From Curvibacter sp. GWA2_63_95 (lineage in GTDB: Bacteria > Pseudomonadota > Gammaproteobacteria > Burkholderiales > Burkholderiaceae_C), in the NCBI GenBank assembly GCA_001795455.1, contig MGPB01000040.1:1-34567 (forward strand): DNA of 34,567 nucleotides, in the 5' to 3' direction. Positions 16,335 to 23,808 of the stretch are shown here, in pieces. The position numbers were made by a program, and so were the translations under genes. The number at the start of each line of letters is the position of its first letter. Position 1 is the first letter of the stretch. The notes under the pieces are model-generated. The model did no database searches, had not been told where the DNA came from, and saw only the letters and a program-made list of their open reading frames with translations.

Positions 16335-17111
16335 TTACTGTGGGGCACCAAGCCCCCATTTTTTCTGTACCTCTTTGAGAACAAGGTCGCGGGTGTATTG
16401 CAGCGCCCCGGGGTTCGGTTCTGAGGTGAAGGTCCGATTGCCACAGCATTGCCACTTGCCAGCCCAAGTACCGTCATAGCCATGGTGCGCCTCTTTCAAC
16501 AAGTGAAAAGAGGCGTTGCCATAGATTCCCGGCATTCGGCTGCACGCGTTGCGTGTTCCCATGTAGTCACCCCAATCGTCCAGCGCACCATAAAAAACGA
16601 ATACCTTGGTGGGGGCCTTGTGTTTGGTCCTGCACTGGCCACTGTCACCCGGGTACAGCGCAAAAACAAAGTCAGGCTTAGGTTGGGTCGACAGCAGAAA
16701 TGTGCCGGAGTCCAAGGCGGCGGTCCCGCCTCTTGAGAATCCCATGACGGCATAACGCGAGAAATCCAGTTGCGGGTTGCCTTGGACGGCCTCCAGTGCG
16801 AGCGCCAAGTCCGCTTCGTAGTCGATCCCGAACAGTCGCTTCATTCCCCTGACGCCTGCGCTATCGATCATGACCGACGCGATGCCATATTGGGCATACC
16901 ACTCGGCCCAGAGGCGGGCTTGGGTATTGGTACCGTTGCTTCCCTGCAAGAAAAAAACCACAGGGTACTTGGCTCCATCTGCAGCGGTAGCCGATGCATT
17001 CTTGGGAATAAGTGTGGTCAGGTGTCCTTCTATTTGCTGCGCAGAAAACCCGGCCATCACAGAATGGGAGATCTGCAAGCACAGGAACGCCGTAAGTAAC
17101 TTCTTCAGCAT
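16335..17111 (-). CDS. Secreted alpha/beta hydrolase (dienelactone hydrolase-like)
   Basis: A 258-residue exported hydrolase. The signal peptide is about residues 1-20 (MLKKLLTAFLCLQISHSVMA). The alpha/beta fold is shown by YPVVFFLQGSNG (oxyanion strand), the nucleophile elbow GFSRGG, an acid in VFYGALDDWGD and a histidine in KEAHHGYDG. Several cysteines (GQCRTK, NACSRM, WQCCGN) could form disulfides in the periplasm. GC is somewhat lower than in flanking genes. It follows nhaR on the same strand with 86 bp between, so it may have its own promoter. The substrate is unknown. Confidence 0.75.
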   Translation of the reverse strand: MLKKLLTAFLCLQISHSVMAGFSAQQIEGHLTTLIPKNASATAADGAKYPVVFFLQGSNGTNTQARLWAEWYAQYGIASVMIDSAGVRGMKRLFGIDYEADLALALEAVQGNPQLDFSRYAVMGFSRGGTAALDSGTFLLSTQPKPDFVFALYPGDSGQCRTKHKAPTKVFVFYGALDDWGDYMGTRNACSRMPGIYGNASFHLLKEAHHGYDGTWAGKWQCCGNRTFTSEPNPGALQYTRDLVLKEVQKKWGLGAPQ

Positions 17112-17197
17112 GGGGCCTCCAGTCAGGGCAATGCGATCGCGCTTGCGACAGATTGGCAACGCGGTTTCATTATGTCGCGCAGCCCGTGTGGGTGTGT

Positions 17198-18091
17198 TCA
17201 CGTGAACAGCTGGTCGCGCGCGGCGGTGGTAATGGCCACCACACACGGGTGGGTAATGCGCCGCTCCACCGACACCGCAAAGAACTCCTCCACCAGCTCG
17301 TCGCTGCGGCCAATCACCTCCACCCCAAACTGCTCCACGATGTCCTGCTCCATGACCGAGGGAGCCATGAACACGCCCCGGCCCTTGCGGCCAAAGGCGT
17401 TCATCAGTGCGCCGTCGTCAAATTCGCCGATCGTGGTGGGGTGGATCTGGTGGTGGCTGAGCCAGCCCTCCCACTGCTGGCGCACCGAGGCCTGGGCACC
17501 CTGCAGCAGCATGGGGGCGCCATTCAGGCAGGCCGGAAACGGCCCTTTCAGCTGCGCCTTGAGGGCCGGTGTGCAAAAAAAGCTCATGGGGCTGCGCCCC
17601 AGCGGGTGGTTAAAGGCCTTCACGCTGATGCGTTTGGACATCGGCTCGTCGGCAATCACCAGGTCCAGCTGGTTCAGCGCCAACTTGGCCAGCAGGTCGG
17701 GGAACTTGCCTTCGCTGCAGATCATGCGCACCGGGGCCTCCACCTCCAGCGCCGGCTCCAGCAGCCGGTAGGCCAGCGACTTGGTCACTGAGTCGGCCAC
17801 GCCCACCTTGAAATCCAGCACGCGGCGCTGGCCGCTGGCCTGGCGTACGGCGTTTTCCAGCTCGGCGCCCAGTGTGAAGATCTGGTCCGCATAGCCCAGC
17901 GCCAGGCGGCCGTCCTCGGTCAGCTCCATATTGCGCCCGCTTTTCTGGAACAGCTTGCGCCCCAGCCAGTCCTCCAGCAGCTTGATCTGGCCCGACAGCG
18001 TTTGTGGCGTGGTGTGCAGCTGCTCCCCGGCGCGCATCACGCCGCCCGCCTTGGCGGTGACCCAAAAATAGTGAAGATGCTTGAAGTTCAT
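17198..18091 (-). CDS. nhaR: LysR-family regulator NhaR
   Basis: A 297-residue LysR-type regulator that closely follows NhaR: N-terminal FKHLHYFWVTAKAGGVMRAG then TPQTLSGQIKLLE for the winged HTH (1 to about 60). Family blocks in the effector domain include FKVGVADSVTK, LDLVIADEP and IGEFDDGALMNAFG. In enterobacteria NhaR activates the Na+/H+ antiporter gene nhaA in response to sodium; no antiporter gene is in this window. It is divergent from the IscR-like gene across 133 AT-rich bases. The ATG at 18091 was chosen because it starts the conserved domain; the longer frame runs into the promoter region. Confidence 0.85.
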   Translation of the reverse strand: MNFKHLHYFWVTAKAGGVMRAGEQLHTTPQTLSGQIKLLEDWLGRKLFQKSGRNMELTEDGRLALGYADQIFTLGAELENAVRQASGQRRVLDFKVGVADSVTKSLAYRLLEPALEVEAPVRMICSEGKFPDLLAKLALNQLDLVIADEPMSKRISVKAFNHPLGRSPMSFFCTPALKAQLKGPFPACLNGAPMLLQGAQASVRQQWEGWLSHHQIHPTTIGEFDDGALMNAFGRKGRGVFMAPSVMEQDIVEQFGVEVIGRSDELVEEFFAVSVERRITHPCVVAITTAARDQLFT

Positions 18092-18139
18092 GGCGCGCCC
18101 TCTGAAACAAACCGAAACACTGCGAAATAATCGAAGTAA

Positions 18140-18175
18140 AAAAATACAAAATACGAATTTACGCGAAGCATACAA
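18140..18175 (+). promoter_or_regulatory. AT-rich control region between nhaR and the IscR-like gene
   Basis: The rightward strand contains ATACAAAATACGAATTTACG 56-81 bp before the IscR-like start codon. Its left half (ATACAAA-N2-ACGAA) equals the left half of the sbp control site read toward sbp (ATACAAA-N2-ACGAA). The right half does not match. A clear Shine-Dalgarno (AAAGGAG, 18211-18217) follows. The half-match makes co-regulation with sulfate genes possible but unproven. Confidence 0.35.
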
Positions 18176-18224
18176 GACCCTACAGTTCGAGTCTTCCTAG
18201 TCACTTACTCAAAGGAGTAAACGT

Positions 18225-18746
18225 ATGCGACTCAGTACCCGAGGCCGTTTTGCCATCACCGCCATGATTGACCTGGCCCTGCGCGAAAGCGCGCAGCCCG
18301 TGCCATTGCAAGACATCGCGCTGCGGCACCGCATCTCTTTGTCGTACCTGGAGCAGGTGTTTGCCAAGCTGCGCCAGCACGGCCTGGTGGAAAGCACCCG
18401 TGGCCCCGGTGGCGGCTACACCCTGGGTTTCCGGGGTAACAGCATCACCGTGGCCGACATCATTGGTGCGATCGAGGACACCGCAGAAGCCAGCGCCCCG
18501 CGCGATGGTGTGCAGGACATGACGCAGGACCTGTGGGCCGCGCTGCAGACCACCATCGTGGCGCACATGAAAACCATCACGCTGAAAAGCCTGGCCGAAG
18601 AGCAGCGTGCCAAGGGCTTCCAGGTGCAAGAACGCAAGCCCGCCAAAAAAGGCGTGCTGCAAAAGATCAAGCCACTGGCACCGGTGCGCACCAATGCGCC
18701 CAACTCGGTGTTTGCCTTGGCCAACTCCTTGGCCTTGCGCGGCTAA
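18225..18746 (+). CDS. Rrf2-family regulator, IscR-like but without cysteines
   Basis: A 173-residue regulator very similar to IscR over its DNA-binding part: MRLSTRGRFAITAMIDLAL, ISLSYLEQVFAKLRQHGLVE and STRGPGGGYTLG. IscR binds its [2Fe-2S] cluster with three cysteines just after about residue 90. Here that stretch reads EASAPRDGVQDMTQDLWAAL, and the whole protein contains no cysteine at all. It therefore cannot hold a cluster the same way and must sense something else or act constitutively. The C-terminal 45 residues are basic and extended. It is divergent from nhaR and convergent with the RBBP9-type hydrolase. No isc genes are nearby. Confidence 0.82.
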   Translation: MRLSTRGRFAITAMIDLALRESAQPVPLQDIALRHRISLSYLEQVFAKLRQHGLVESTRGPGGGYTLGFRGNSITVADIIGAIEDTAEASAPRDGVQDMTQDLWAALQTTIVAHMKTITLKSLAEEQRAKGFQVQERKPAKKGVLQKIKPLAPVRTNAPNSVFALANSLALRG

Positions 18747-18747
18747 G

Positions 18748-18810
18748 TTTCAAGCCAAAAAGGCCTCTAGCCCCCTTGGATATTGCGCAAGCAGCTCCTA
18801 AATTGCGAGC
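18748..18810 (+). repeat. Dispersed intergenic repeat, copy B
   Basis: Begins just after the IscR-like stop and is almost identical to copy A (8331-8389): AAGCCAAA, CTCTAGCCCCC, TGGATATTGCGCAAGCAGCT. Its end overlaps the last four codons and the TAG stop of the convergent RBBP9-type hydrolase (from 18798), so the repeat supplies that gene's C-terminus. Confidence 0.75.
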
Positions 18811-19358
18811 GATTCGGGGGCGCTGACCGCCACGCTGTGGGCAACGCCCAGCGACTGCAGCAGCGCCAGCCCCAGCGGCCAAGGGCCAAAGCCGGCCTCC
18901 ACATTGATGTGGCCGGCGTCTTGCAGGCGTACAAACTCGCTGCCCCAGGCGCGTGCGTACGCGCCTGCGGTGCGCACCGGGCAAAACGGGTCGTTGCTGC
19001 TGGCCACCAGCACGCTGCGGTAGGGCAGGCGCTGGTAGGGCACCGGGGCAAAGTCGGCCAGAATGCCGCGCCGCTCGGGGTCGGCCGGGGCCACCAGCAA
19101 GGCCCCCTGGATCTTGGCCGCCACCTCGGGGGGCAGGTGGGCGGTGGCAATGCAGCCCAGGCTGTGGGCGGCAATCACCACCGGGCCGGGTTGTTGAAGA
19201 ATGGTGTGTCCGATGGACGCCACCCAGGCCTTGCGCACCGGGGTGATCCAGTCGTCCTGGTGCACGCGCACCGCGCCGGGAATGCTGTCGGCCCACAGCG
19301 TTTGCCAGTGGCCGGGGCCGGAGTCGCGCCAGCCGGGAACGATGACAAGGGTGACCAT
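18798..19358 (-). CDS. RBBP9/YdeN-family alpha/beta hydrolase
   Basis: A 186-residue cytoplasmic serine hydrolase of the RBBP9/YdeN type. The family opening is VTLVIVPGWRDSGPGHWQ. The nucleophile is in AAHSLGC, the acid in ASSNDPFCP and the histidine in DAGHINVEAGFGPW. Its ending (SLAI) is encoded inside dispersed repeat copy B, so the C-terminus may be a later change. A 32-base element shared with the sbp promoter lies 60-91 bp upstream, pointing to sulfur-limitation control. Natural substrates of this family are not known. Confidence 0.85.
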   Translation of the reverse strand: MVTLVIVPGWRDSGPGHWQTLWADSIPGAVRVHQDDWITPVRKAWVASIGHTILQQPGPVVIAAHSLGCIATAHLPPEVAAKIQGALLVAPADPERRGILADFAPVPYQRLPYRSVLVASSNDPFCPVRTAGAYARAWGSEFVRLQDAGHINVEAGFGPWPLGLALLQSLGVAHSVAVSAPESLAI

Positions 19359-19417
19359 GGGTGTTGCGTGGGAGCGCCAAATGCTGAACAGAGCCGCATT
19401 GTGAGAACCCGGCTTTA

Positions 19418-19449
19418 AAACCCAAACTACTTATTTCCCATTTGTATAT
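19418..19449. promoter_or_regulatory. Candidate sulfur-limitation control site upstream of the RBBP9-type hydrolase
   Basis: Aligned without gaps to the sbp site (14876-14907), about 21 of 32 bases match, with both ends strictly conserved: AAACC at one end and TTTGTATAT at the other. Orientation and distance to the start codon are also similar. The inner inverted repeat seen at sbp is not kept. CysB-type control is inferred. Confidence 0.4.
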
Positions 19450-19497
19450 AGCGAACTCAGCCGTAGAGGCATCGCTGCCACGCGCAGAAATGCCCGC

Positions 19498-21189
19498 TCA
19501 GTGCGCCACAAAGGCGTCGTGCACGCTTTGGTACACGCGGCCTTGCAGCCGTTGCCCCAGCACGGTGGTTTGCAGGCGGTCCATCACCGGGCCTTTGACT
19601 TCGGCCAGCTCCAGGCGAATGCCGCGTGCCGCCAGGCTTTGCTCCAGCGCGGTCAGCATGCCCAGCGCGGTGGCGTCAATCTGGTTGACGGCCGAGCACA
19701 CCAGCAGCAGGCGGCGGATGCTGGCATCCGCCTGCACCAATGCTTCGATGCGTTCTTCCAGCGCGGTGGCGTTGGCAAAAAACAGGCTCTCGTCCACCCG
19801 CAGCGCCAGCAGGCCCGGCACGGTCTGTACCGCATGGCGCTCCACGTTGCGGAAGTGCTCGGTACCCGGCACGCGCCCCACCACCGCCATGTGCGGGTGG
19901 CTGCTGCGCCACACCAGCGCTGCCAGCGACATGGCCACGCCCAGCACGATGCCGGTTTCCACGCCCAGCACCATCACCCCCAGCGCCGTGGCCAGGAGCG
20001 ACAGCGCATCGGCCCGGTCGTAGGCCCAGCTGGCCTTGAGGGTGGCCACGTCCACCAGCGATGTCACCGCCACCAGAATGCTGGCCGCCAGCACCGCCAG
20101 CGGCAGGTAATAGAAGAGGCCGGTGAAGAAATAGATGATGAGCGCCATGAAGGCCGCGGTGATCAGCGAGGCCAGCGGGGTTTGCGCGCCCGCGGCAAAG
20201 TTGATGACCGAGCGCGACAGCCCGCCGTGCACCGGGTAGGCGCCTGACAGTGCCGCCGCCACATTGGCCGCGCCCAGACCCCACAGCTCGCGGTCTGGCG
20301 CAATGCGCTGCTGGCGCTGCATGGCAAACGACTGCGCCACCGACACACTGCCCACAAAACCCACCAGCGAAATCAGCAGTGCGGGCAGCCACAGTTGGCC
20401 CAGCTCGGTGAGGCCCGGCAGGGTGATGCCAAGTGCTGGCAAGCCGGCAGGCACCGTGCCCACCACCGCCACGCCACGGGCCACATCCCAGCTGCCCCAG
20501 GCCACCAGGCTGGTGCTTGCGGCCACGGCTGCAATGGGCGCCATGCGGGCCAGCAGGTCGGCGGCCTGGCTGGCCACACCGGCACGGCGCAGGGTGTTGG
20601 CCAGGTAATGCCTGCTCCAGAACAGAAACACCATGCTGCCCAGGCCCAGCGCCAGGCTGGTGAGGTTGGTCTGGGGCAGGGCGCGCCACAGGCCCTGCAG
20701 CGTGGCCCAGCTGGAGCTGCTGGGCGCGGTCACACCCAGGATGTATTTGAGCTGGCCCAGTGCAATCACGATGGCCGAGCCGGTGACAAAACCGCTGACC
20801 ACCGGGTGGCTCAAAAAGTAGGCCAACCAGCCCAGGCGCAGCGCACCAAAGGCCAGAAACATCACGCCTGAGATCAGCGCCAGGTGCATGGCCAGTTGCG
20901 CGTATTCGGTGGTGCCTGCAATGGCCAGCGGCTGCAGCGCACTGGCCGTCATCAGCGCGGCAATCGCCACCGGCCCCACGGCCAGCGTCATGCTGGAGCC
21001 CACCAGCGCATACGCCACCACGGGCAGGATGCTGGCGTACAGCCCCATCTCTGCGGGCAGGCCGGCCAGGAGGGTGTAGGCCAGGCTTTGCGGAATCACC
21101 AGCACCGCCACGATGAGCCCGGCCGACACGTCACCTCCCAGCCAGGCGCGCTGGTAGTGGCGCAGCCAATCGGGCAGAAACTTGGGCAT
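19498..21189 (-). CDS. SulP-family anion transporter with STAS domain
   Basis: A 563-residue inner-membrane transporter. The SulP signature region is GLIVAVLVIPQSLAYTLLAG followed by GLYASILPVVAYALVGSS (about 25-70). About 11-12 helices run to residue 430, and a cytoplasmic STAS domain (about 440-555, VDESLFFANATALEERI) follows. SulP proteins carry sulfate, bicarbonate or other anions. It is the last gene of the bigR-led leftward unit, 25 bp after the DUF442 protein, so sulfate or sulfite export/import after persulfide oxidation is a reasonable role (inferred). The ATG at 21189 was chosen; a longer frame would overlap the upstream gene by 41 bp. Confidence 0.88.
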   Translation of the reverse strand: MPKFLPDWLRHYQRAWLGGDVSAGLIVAVLVIPQSLAYTLLAGLPAEMGLYASILPVVAYALVGSSMTLAVGPVAIAALMTASALQPLAIAGTTEYAQLAMHLALISGVMFLAFGALRLGWLAYFLSHPVVSGFVTGSAIVIALGQLKYILGVTAPSSSSWATLQGLWRALPQTNLTSLALGLGSMVFLFWSRHYLANTLRRAGVASQAADLLARMAPIAAVAASTSLVAWGSWDVARGVAVVGTVPAGLPALGITLPGLTELGQLWLPALLISLVGFVGSVSVAQSFAMQRQQRIAPDRELWGLGAANVAAALSGAYPVHGGLSRSVINFAAGAQTPLASLITAAFMALIIYFFTGLFYYLPLAVLAASILVAVTSLVDVATLKASWAYDRADALSLLATALGVMVLGVETGIVLGVAMSLAALVWRSSHPHMAVVGRVPGTEHFRNVERHAVQTVPGLLALRVDESLFFANATALEERIEALVQADASIRRLLLVCSAVNQIDATALGMLTALEQSLAARGIRLELAEVKGPVMDRLQTTVLGQRLQGRVYQSVHDAFVAH

Positions 21190-21214
21190 GCGGGCCGTGG
21201 CCGTGAGAACGGGT

Positions 21215-21559
21215 TTAACGGGCGGTTTGGGCCAGTTCGAACATTTGGCCCGCACGCATGCCGGAGCGGCAGAAGGCCAATACCGGGGCTGGCAACTCCT
21301 GCAAGGCCTTGTGCATGGCTTGCACCTGCTCGGCGGTGTAGGCGCCGCTCACCACGGGCAGGTGCACATAGGCCAGGCCCGCGGCTTGGGCCGCGGCTTC
21401 GATGGTGCTGCTCAGTGGTTGTTCGGCGCCGCCTTCATGGTCCGGGCGGTTGTTGAGGATGGACTTGAAGCCCTGGGCCGCCACTTCGGCCACGTCTTGC
21501 GGGCTGAGCTGGGGGGCCACAAAAAATGCGGGGGTGATTGCACGTGCAGAAATAGCCAT
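21215..21559 (-). CDS. DUF442/TIGR01244 sulfur-transferase or phosphatase-like protein
   Basis: A 114-residue cytoplasmic protein of the DUF442/TIGR01244 family, the domain that is fused to a metallo-beta-lactamase domain in Blh of BigR operons. Here it stands alone. Visible family features are the SILNNRPDHEGGAEQP stretch, HLPVVSGAYTAEQV and the active loop FCRSGMRAGQ, with a single cysteine followed four residues later by an arginine. That loop suits a sulfurtransferase (persulfide carrier) or a phosphatase; context favours sulfur transfer. A good Shine-Dalgarno (AAGGAG) precedes the ATG. Confidence 0.8.
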   Translation of the reverse strand: MAISARAITPAFFVAPQLSPQDVAEVAAQGFKSILNNRPDHEGGAEQPLSSTIEAAAQAAGLAYVHLPVVSGAYTAEQVQAMHKALQELPAPVLAFCRSGMRAGQMFELAQTAR

Positions 21560-21560
21560 T

Positions 21561-22004
21561 TCAAACTCCTTGTGACAACGCGCGGTGCGCGCGGGATTCC
21601 AACCATTCAAAAACCAGCATGCCCGCCACCATGGCGGCCACAAAAACCCAGACTTTGGCATCACCCAAGCCCAGCGACACCAGGGCCGGGCCCGGACAAA
21701 AGCCCGCCAGTCCCCAGCCCACGCCAAACAAGGCGCTGCCGCCCAGCAGGCGTCGGTCGATCACCGTGGCCTGGGGCAAAAACAGGGCGGTGCCCAACAG
21801 GGTTTTGCTGCGCCCTTTGGCCACGGTGAAAGCGCCCAGGCCGACCGCAATGCCACCGCCCATGACCAGAGCCAGCGAGGGGTCCCAGGCGCCTGCCAGG
21901 TCCAGAAACGCCAAGACCTTGGAGGGGTCGGTCATGCCGGCCAGCATCAGGCCCAGCCCAAACAGCAGGCCCGCCAGAAATTCAAATGCGCGTTGCAAGT
22001 TCAT
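21561..22004 (-). CDS. YeeE/YedE-type transporter, DUF6691-like half
   Basis: A 147-residue membrane protein with about four helices. It shows GLLFGLGLMLAGMTDPSKVL at the start and GVGWGLAGFCPGPALVSLG in the middle, with the conserved cysteine in GFCPGP. These are hallmarks of the second member of two-gene YeeE/YedE pairs (PmpB-like). The paired protein is encoded just upstream, 11 bp away. YeeE of Spirochaeta and E. coli moves thiosulfate through conserved cysteines; a sulfur-compound uptake role is likely here. Confidence 0.82.
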   Translation of the reverse strand: MNLQRAFEFLAGLLFGLGLMLAGMTDPSKVLAFLDLAGAWDPSLALVMGGGIAVGLGAFTVAKGRSKTLLGTALFLPQATVIDRRLLGGSALFGVGWGLAGFCPGPALVSLGLGDAKVWVFVAAMVAGMLVFEWLESRAHRALSQGV

Positions 22005-22015
22005 GGTGGGCACCC

Positions 22016-22447
22016 CTAAGCCAGCACGTGGCGAACGATGAACACGGTGGCAAAACCGGTGGCCATGAATGTGAGCGTGGCCGCCAGGGAGCGCGCCGAC
22101 AGGCGCGAGAGCCCGCACACGCCGTGGCCACTGGTGCAACCTGCACCATACCGCGTACCCACCCCCACCAGCAGACCGGCCACCACCAAGGTGACCCAGC
22201 CGGCGTCAATGCGCACTGTCGGCAAAGGGGCCACCCACGAATACACCAGGGGCGACACCAGCAGCCCGGCAAAAAAAGCCAGGCGCCAGCCCAGATCGGC
22301 ACGCGCACCGCGCAGCATGTCGCCCAGGATGCTGCTGATGCCCAGCACCCGCCCGCTCACCAAAATGAACAAGGCCGAGGCAATGCCCAGTACGAGGCCG
22401 CCGCCCAGCGAGGCCCAGGGCGTGAAGTGGGTCCAGTCAATCGTCAT
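22016..22447 (-). CDS. YeeE/YedE-type sulfur transporter, first half
   Basis: A 143-residue membrane protein with about four helices. The conserved YeeE motif is GVGTRYGAGCTSGHGVCG (about 97-114) with two cysteines. It pairs with the following DUF6691-like gene (PmpA/PmpB arrangement); together they equal a full-length YeeE fold. The start codon overlaps the bigR-like stop by 4 bp (ATGA), so the transporter is directly coupled to the regulator. Confidence 0.85.
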   Translation of the reverse strand: MTIDWTHFTPWASLGGGLVLGIASALFILVSGRVLGISSILGDMLRGARADLGWRLAFFAGLLVSPLVYSWVAPLPTVRIDAGWVTLVVAGLLVGVGTRYGAGCTSGHGVCGLSRLSARSLAATLTFMATGFATVFIVRHVLA

Positions 22448-22797
22448 GCTTGTGAATCCGTGGGTGTCGCGCAAAACTGGCTGTACAAGACTTCGAGCAG
22501 GGCCAAAGCCTCGGGGCTGTTGATGCAGTAATAGATGTTTTTGCCTTCGCGGCGGGTGTTCACCAAGCCCTCGTCGCGCAGCACGCCCAGTTGCTGGGAC
22601 AGCGTGGGCTGCAGTACGCCCACTTGTTCCTCCAGCTCCCCCACGCGCATTTCGCCTTGCGCCAGCTGGCACAGCAGCAGCAGGCGGTCGGGGTTGGACA
22701 GGGCTTTGAGCAAACGGCAGGCGCTGTCGGCAGACTCGCGCAGCCGCCCCAAGGCCAAAGCCGCTGGGGGAGGAGCATCAGGACGTAGGGGGTTCAT
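22444..22797 (-). CDS. bigR: ArsR-family persulfide sensor, BigR/SqrR/YgaV-like
   Basis: A 117-residue winged-helix repressor. The HTH region reads VGELEEQVGVLQPTLSQQLG and RDEGLVNTRREGKNIYY. Two cysteines stand where BigR, SqrR and YgaV have their redox pair: C43 in the second helix (LLLLCQL) and C109 in the last helix (YSQFC); C27 and C91 are additional. In those proteins the pair forms a di- or tetrasulfide with reactive sulfur and repression is lifted. The neighbours (YeeE pair, DUF442, persulfide dioxygenase) are the standard BigR regulon. The ATG at 22797 was chosen because the longer start at 22851 would lie upstream of the predicted promoter's -10 box. Confidence 0.85.
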   Translation of the reverse strand: MNPLRPDAPPPAALALGRLRESADSACRLLKALSNPDRLLLLCQLAQGEMRVGELEEQVGVLQPTLSQQLGVLRDEGLVNTRREGKNIYYCINSPEALALLEVLYSQFCATPTDSQA

Positions 22798-22826
22798 TCC
22801 GGGCAAGGGCGGTGAAGACACTGGAT

Positions 22827-22861
22827 ATTCTATTGACAAACAATATATCAATCAATAAACT
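22827..22861. promoter_or_regulatory. Overlapping divergent promoters with palindromic operator (bigR / persulfide dioxygenase)
   Basis: Rightward: TTGACA (22833-22838), 17 bases, TAAACT (22856-22861). Leftward: TTGATT (complement of 22850-22855), 17 bases, TAGAAT (complement of 22827-22832). The two promoters occupy the same 35 bases on opposite strands. Inside lies TATTG-ACAAA-CAATA (22831-22845), and ATTGA at 22832 pairs with TCAAT at 22848. One bound ArsR dimer here would block both. Both spacings are ideal for sigma-70. Confidence 0.65.
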
Positions 22862-22895
22862 ATAAATTCACTAGTTGAACTCGCAGGGTCATTCC

Positions 22896-23768
22896 ATGGC
22901 AACGCATCCCGTCCCCGCCGTCCAGGCGTTTTTCGATCCAGCCACCTGGACCGTGAGTTACGTGGTGTACGCCGCGCCCGGTGGCGACTGCGCCATTGTG
23001 GATGCGGTGCTGGACTATGACGCAAAGTCCGGCCGCACCAGCACCGCCTCTGCCGACCGGATGGCGGACTTTGTACGTGCGCACAAGCTCACCGTGCAGT
23101 GGATTCTGGAAACCCATGCGCATGCCGACCACCTGTCGGCCGCGCACTACCTGCGTGGCACCCTGGGCGGCAAGATCGCCATTGGGGCGCCCATTACCCA
23201 GGTGCAAAAAGTATTCCAATCCATCTTCCACCTCGAAGACAGTTTTACCCCCGACGGCAGCCAGTTCGACCACCTGTTGCAAGACGGCGAAGTGATTGCG
23301 GTGGGCCCCCTGTCGCTGCAGGCCTTGGCGGTGCCGGGCCACACCCCGGCGTGTATGGCGTTTCAGGTGGGGGACGCCGTGTTTGTGGGCGACACCCTGT
23401 TCATGCCAGATGTCGGCACGGCACGCTGCGACTTTCCGGGGGGTGACGCGCACGTGCTGTACCGCTCCATGCAGCGCATGCTGTCCTTGCCGGACACCAC
23501 CCGCCTGTTCATGTGCCACGACTACCCGCCCGCAGGCCGAAGTGCCCAATGGGAAACCACCGTGGCAGCACAAAAGGCCACCAACATCCATGTTCACGAC
23601 GGCGTCACCGAGGCGGAGTTTGTGGCCATGCGCCAGGCGCGCGACGCCACCCTGGCCATGCCCAACCTGATCCTGCCCTCGGTGCAGGTGAACATCCGTG
23701 CCGGCGCCTTGCCACCGCCCGAAGCCAATGGTGTGGCCTACCTCAAGGTTCCGCTCAACGCGCTGTAG
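22896..23768 (+). CDS. ETHE1/Blh-type persulfide dioxygenase (metallo-beta-lactamase fold)
   Basis: A 290-residue soluble enzyme that probably oxidises glutathione persulfide to sulfite with a single iron. Metal-site motifs are H74-A-H76-A-D78-H79, H149 in VPGHTPAC, an aspartate in VGDTLFMPD and a later histidine in MCHDYPP. DVGTARCDFPGG is the DxGxxRxDF signature separating persulfide dioxygenases from glyoxalase II. The ATG at 22896 follows the promoter by about 30 bp. An earlier in-frame TTG exists but is not needed. It is divergent from bigR and followed 40 bp later by an orphan Rieske gene. Confidence 0.88.
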   Translation: MATHPVPAVQAFFDPATWTVSYVVYAAPGGDCAIVDAVLDYDAKSGRTSTASADRMADFVRAHKLTVQWILETHAHADHLSAAHYLRGTLGGKIAIGAPITQVQKVFQSIFHLEDSFTPDGSQFDHLLQDGEVIAVGPLSLQALAVPGHTPACMAFQVGDAVFVGDTLFMPDVGTARCDFPGGDAHVLYRSMQRMLSLPDTTRLFMCHDYPPAGRSAQWETTVAAQKATNIHVHDGVTEAEFVAMRQARDATLAMPNLILPSVQVNIRAGALPPPEANGVAYLKVPLNAL

Positions 23769-23808
23769 CCGTAGCACACCCCATTCCAACCCGCCCAAGG
23801 AGGGCACC

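Noticed and set aside
21190..21255. Longer SulP start at 21255
   Set aside because: It would overlap the end of the DUF442 gene by 41 bp and adds a non-hydrophobic tail unlike other SulP proteins.
22798..22851. Longer bigR start at 22851 adding 18 residues
   Set aside because: The extra codons cover the leftward -10 and spacer and the operator, so they would not be transcribed; the ATG at 22797 begins a family-like N-terminus.
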